Below, in pieces: positions 30,843 to 33,890 of a DNA stretch of 33,890 nt. Origin of the DNA: Bacteroidia bacterium (lineage in GTDB: Bacteria > Bacteroidota > Bacteroidia > Bacteroidales > F082); assembly GCA_030537295.1 (NCBI GenBank), contig JAUNNU010000018.1, forward strand, positions 1-33,890, in the 5' to 3' direction. How positions within the stretch are numbered: the first letter of the stretch is position 1; each line of letters starts with the position of its first letter. The notes under the pieces were generated by a model. The model did no database searches. It was not told the DNA's origin and saw nothing but the letters and a program-made list of their open reading frames with translations. A program made the position numbers and the translations under genes.

Positions 30843-33809
30843 ATGAAGAAATACATTGTTATTCTTGCTGTTGCGTTTTTAGGGTTGTCATCATGCGACC
30901 GTAACGCAGGCGATGCCGGCTGCACGAAGGAGCCGGCTGCATTCGTGAACACATTCATCGGCACCGGCGGCCACGGCCACACCTATCCCGGCGCCACCGC
31001 TCCTTTCGGGATGATACAGCTCAGCCCCGACACGCGCATGGACGACTGGGACGGCTGCTCCGGATACCACATATCCGACAGCACGATACTCGGCTTCAGC
31101 CACACACATCTCAGCGGCACCGGCTGCAACGACTACGGCGACTTCCGCTTCATGCCCGTCACCGGCGACAAACGTTTCAACTCCGGCTTCTACGGCGACG
31201 CGCAGGGCTACGGCTCGACGTTCCGTCACGAGACGGAGTCGGCAAAGCCCGGCTTCTACGCCGTCACCCTCGACACCTATAATATTAATGTGGAACTCGC
31301 GGCAGGCACCCGCGCCGCCATGCACCGCTACACGTATCCTGAAGGTGAGAACGCCTCCGTCATCCTCGACATGAAGGAGTCAACGCTCTCACAGGAGAAG
31401 ATTCACGAGTCGTGGGTGAAGGTCGAAGGCGAGAACGCCGTCAGCGGCTTCCGCCGCAGCGGCTACTGGGCCGCCGACCAGCACCTTTATTTCTACGCCG
31501 AGTTCTCGAAACCGATCAAGGCGTTCGGAATGGTCGAGGACGGCGTCGTGACGGAAGGCAAAGACTACGCCAACTGCAATAATCTGCAGTCGTATTTCGA
31601 CTTTGAGAACGACGGGCAGCCGCTCGTGATGCGCATCGGCATCTCCGCTGTCGATGTCGAAGGCGCAAGGAAGAACCTCGAATCGGAAATCACAGGCTTC
31701 GACCTCGACGCACTCGCGGAAAAGACATACCAGGCGTGGAACGACGAACTCGGCCGCATTGACGTCAGGAGCGTGAACGAGAAAGACAAGACAGTCTTCT
31801 ACTCCGCACTTTACCACTCGTTCATCGTGCCAAACGTCTATTCGGATGTTGACGGACGCTTCCGCGGCCACGACCTCCAGGTCCATCAGGCCGACCGTCC
31901 GCGCTACACCGTGTTCTCGCAATGGGACACCTTCCGCACCGAGAACCCGCTGCTCAACGTCATCGAACCGCAACGCGCCGCCGACATCATCAACACCTTT
32001 ATTAATAACTACGAGACTGGCGGTCTCCTCCCGACATGGGAACTCGCCGGCAACGAGACACACTGCATGATAGGCTACCACGCCATCCCCGTCATCGTTG
32101 ACGCCTACATGAAGGGCATCGAAGGTGTCGATTATGAGAAAGCTCTCGACGCGATGGTGGCACGCGCCAACGAAGACTTCTTCGGACTTAAATATTACAA
32201 GGAATACGGCTACATCGCCGCCGACAACGAAGGCGAGTCGGTGTCGAAGACTCTCGAATACGCCTACGACGACTGGTGCATCGCTTTCATGGCCGACAAG
32301 ATGGGCCGGAAAGACATCGCCGGCACGTTCTACCGCCGCGCACAGTCGTACAAGAACCTCTACGACCCGGAGACGAAGTTCTTCCGCGGACGCAAGAACG
32401 GCGGCTTCGTCACACCGTTCGACCCGACGCAGGTCAACTTCATGCTCACCGAAGCCAACACATGGCAGTATAACTTCTTCGTCCCGCAGGACGTCAACGG
32501 ACACATCGACATCATGGGCGGCGAGCGCGAATATGAGAAGATGCTCAACCAGCTCTTCCAGTCGTCGTCGAACATGTCGGGACGCGTGCAGGCCGACATC
32601 ACCGGCATGATCGGGCAGTACGCGCACGGCAACGAGCCGTCACACCACATGGCCTATCTCTACGACTTCCTCGGCAAGCCGACCAAGACGCAGCGTCTCA
32701 TCCATCAGATCATGAACGAGCTTTACACCGACCGGCCCGACGGACTCTGCGGCAACGAGGACTGCGGCCAGATGTCGGCGTGGTACGTGATGAGCGCGAT
32801 GGGATTCTATCCTGTCACACCCGGCTGCGGATACTACGTCATCGGCGTGCCTCATTTCGAGAAGATGGTTCTCAATCTTGAAAACGGAAAGAAATTCAAT
32901 ATCATAGCCAATAACATCTCACACGAAAACAGATATATCGAATCTGTGAAACTCAACGGCAAAGCGTTGAACCGCAGCTATCTTTATTATGATGAAGTCG
33001 CCAAAGGCGGAAAACTCGTTTTCGAGATGACCAACAAACGCAACTCGCAGTGGGGCATGGCTGAGGAATGCCGCCCGACGATGCGCATTGAGAAAGACAA
33101 CATCGTGACAACACCTATTATTAATGTGGTGGCTTACGTTTTCTACGATAAGCTCAATGTCAGCATCACGCATCCCGACAAGGACGCGAAGATCTACTAC
33201 ACCTTGGACGGGACGGAGCCGACGGTGAACAGCACGCTCTACGCCGAGCCGTTTGTCCTGGAAGCAACCACCGATGTCAAGGCAATCGCTGTGAAAGACG
33301 GCATCGTCTCCACGGTCGCCGTCGGCGCGTTCAAGAAGATTGACGGCGGACGCCACATCACGATACAGAACCCTTACAGCAGCCAGTACGAGGCGGGCGG
33401 CGACATTGCGCTCATCGACCTCCAGCGCGGCAACGACAACTTCCGCGTGGGCATGTGGCAGGGCTACTCCGGCGTTGATGTCATCGCAACCGTCGATATG
33501 GAGAAGCCGGTGGAGATTCACCGTCTCGCCGGAAGTTTCCTCCAAGACCAGAACTCATGGATCTTCATGCCGACGCAGGTTGAGTTCTTCATCTCCAACG
33601 ACGGAAAGAACTTCAAGTCGATAGGCGTGGTGAAAAACGAGGTGCCTGTCGATGCCGACGACGCTGTCATGCAGGAACTTGAAGTCGTGAAGGACGTGAG
33701 GGCGCGTTACGTCAGGATGGTCGCGAAGTCGCTCGGCATCTGCCCTGAATGGCATGTCGGAGCCGGCGGCGCGGCGTGGACGTTCTGCGACGAGTTCATC
33801 ATCGAGTAG
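30843..33809 (+). CDS. GH92 family alpha-mannosidase, lipoprotein, with C-terminal accessory domains
   Basis: 988 residues. A lipoprotein signal (VAFLGLSSCDRN, lipobox LSSC) places it in the envelope. The N-terminal GH92 beta-sandwich begins VNTFIGTGGHGHTYPGATAP and continues with GFSHTHLSGTGCNDYGD. The catalytic barrel has TGGLLPTWELAGNETHCMIG (about 395), HGNEPSHHMAYLYDF (about 592) and GNEDCGQMSAWYVMSAMGFY (about 636), the conserved acid and calcium-site regions of these exo-alpha-mannosidases. After the barrel, residues about 780-830 form a chitobiase-type C-terminal domain (YYTLDGTEPTVNSTLYAEPF). The final 120 residues look like a discoidin/F5-8C-type module. It likely trims mannose from N-glycans or mannan. 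No SusC/SusD pair lies in the window. Intact, ending before a strong hairpin. Confidence 0.95.
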   Translation: MKKYIVILAVAFLGLSSCDRNAGDAGCTKEPAAFVNTFIGTGGHGHTYPGATAPFGMIQLSPDTRMDDWDGCSGYHISDSTILGFSHTHLSGTGCNDYGDFRFMPVTGDKRFNSGFYGDAQGYGSTFRHETESAKPGFYAVTLDTYNINVELAAGTRAAMHRYTYPEGENASVILDMKESTLSQEKIHESWVKVEGENAVSGFRRSGYWAADQHLYFYAEFSKPIKAFGMVEDGVVTEGKDYANCNNLQSYFDFENDGQPLVMRIGISAVDVEGARKNLESEITGFDLDALAEKTYQAWNDELGRIDVRSVNEKDKTVFYSALYHSFIVPNVYSDVDGRFRGHDLQVHQADRPRYTVFSQWDTFRTENPLLNVIEPQRAADIINTFINNYETGGLLPTWELAGNETHCMIGYHAIPVIVDAYMKGIEGVDYEKALDAMVARANEDFFGLKYYKEYGYIAADNEGESVSKTLEYAYDDWCIAFMADKMGRKDIAGTFYRRAQSYKNLYDPETKFFRGRKNGGFVTPFDPTQVNFMLTEANTWQYNFFVPQDVNGHIDIMGGEREYEKMLNQLFQSSSNMSGRVQADITGMIGQYAHGNEPSHHMAYLYDFLGKPTKTQRLIHQIMNELYTDRPDGLCGNEDCGQMSAWYVMSAMGFYPVTPGCGYYVIGVPHFEKMVLNLENGKKFNIIANNISHENRYIESVKLNGKALNRSYLYYDEVAKGGKLVFEMTNKRNSQWGMAEECRPTMRIEKDNIVTTPIINVVAYVFYDKLNVSITHPDKDAKIYYTLDGTEPTVNSTLYAEPFVLEATTDVKAIAVKDGIVSTVAVGAFKKIDGGRHITIQNPYSSQYEAGGDIALIDLQRGNDNFRVGMWQGYSGVDVIATVDMEKPVEIHRLAGSFLQDQNSWIFMPTQVEFFISNDGKNFKSIGVVKNEVPVDADDAVMQELEVVKDVRARYVRMVAKSLGICPEWHVGAGGAAWTFCDEFIIE

Positions 33810-33831
33810 AAAGTCATAAAGTATAAAGTTG

Positions 33832-33869
33832 AAAGTGGCTGACGTCTCCCGTGTTGCGTCAGCCACTTT
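33832..33869 (+). terminator. Intrinsic terminator downstream of GH92
   Basis: A perfect 13-bp stem AAAGTGGCTGACG / CGTCAGCCACTTT with a 12-nt loop, followed by TATCTTTTATCTTTTATC. It begins 22 nt after the GH92 stop, within an AAAGTTT-type repeat. Confidence 0.8.
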
Positions 33870-33890
33870 TATCTTTTATCTTTTATCTTT

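Noticed and set aside
31389..32627. 412-codon reverse open frame inside GH92
   Set aside because: Antisense shadow in GC-rich codons of a well-recognised GH92 enzyme; no promoter and no domain features.

Overview
The window looks like a chromosomal segment of a member of the Bacteroidota, most likely a Bacteroidales-type organism that uses the type IX secretion system (T9SS). The evidence is internal. Many genes are preceded by a TAnnTTTG -7 box with few Shine-Dalgarno sequences. There is a T9SS plug protein (DUF5103 family), a gldE-gldD pair, three secreted proteins with the T9SS type A C-terminal sorting domain, lipoproteins with LSSC or MMSC lipoboxes, a GH92 mannosidase, and a tiny AURKAIP1/COX24-type basic protein beside HU. 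No genus can be named from the sequence alone.

Layout. 1-2.2 kb (minus): T9SS plug gene followed by an apbE flavin transferase that runs off the left edge. 2.3-3.9 kb (plus): a single AAA+/DUF4143 ATPase gene behind an eight-unit, mostly 32-bp-phased repeat array containing four 19-bp palindromes. 4.0-6.4 kb (plus): priA. 6.6-9.2 kb (minus): tRNA-Ser(GGA), then an exbB - 4TM protein - exbD - exbD proton-channel operon ending in a clear terminator. 9.5-13.6 kb (minus): trpS-hflX-tatD-asparaginase operon. 13.65-15.95 kb: an AT-rich accessory patch with a MNT/HEPN toxin-antitoxin pair bracketed by a perfect 56-bp direct repeat that includes its promoter, a 32-codon ORF behind the second repeat copy, an orphan C5-cytosine DNA methyltransferase, and small coding remnants. 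16.1-18.2 kb (minus): HU, a 29-residue basic protein, and an RNase E/G, with a perfect 15-bp hairpin before the RNase gene. 18.4-22.4 kb (plus): ssb-gldE-gldD followed by a secreted protein of unknown function with a duplicated C-terminal module. 22.6-23.5 kb: a CorA metal transporter. 23.6-30.6 kb (minus): a small OB-fold lipoprotein and three tandem paralogous T9SS cargo proteins, each with its own promoter and terminator. 30.8-33.8 kb (plus): a GH92 lipoprotein mannosidase with C-terminal accessory domains.

How it fits together. Several genes belong to envelope biogenesis and protein export: plug, gldE/gldD, ExbB/ExbD energisation, and T9SS cargo. The cargo trio and the GH92 enzyme look like surface or extracellular functions, with the mannosidase pointing to glycan use. 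Core information-processing genes (priA, trpS, ssb, HU, rng, hflX, tatD) are interspersed. The accessory material is confined to two AT-rich patches: the DUF4143 ATPase with its repeat array, and the MNT/HEPN-methyltransferase patch. The most unusual observations are the helically phased operator-like array at 2278-2540, the 56-bp promoter repeat around the toxin-antitoxin cassette, the rng leader hairpin, the duplicated-module protein in the gldE-gldD operon, and dispersed AAAGTTT-type intergenic repeats.
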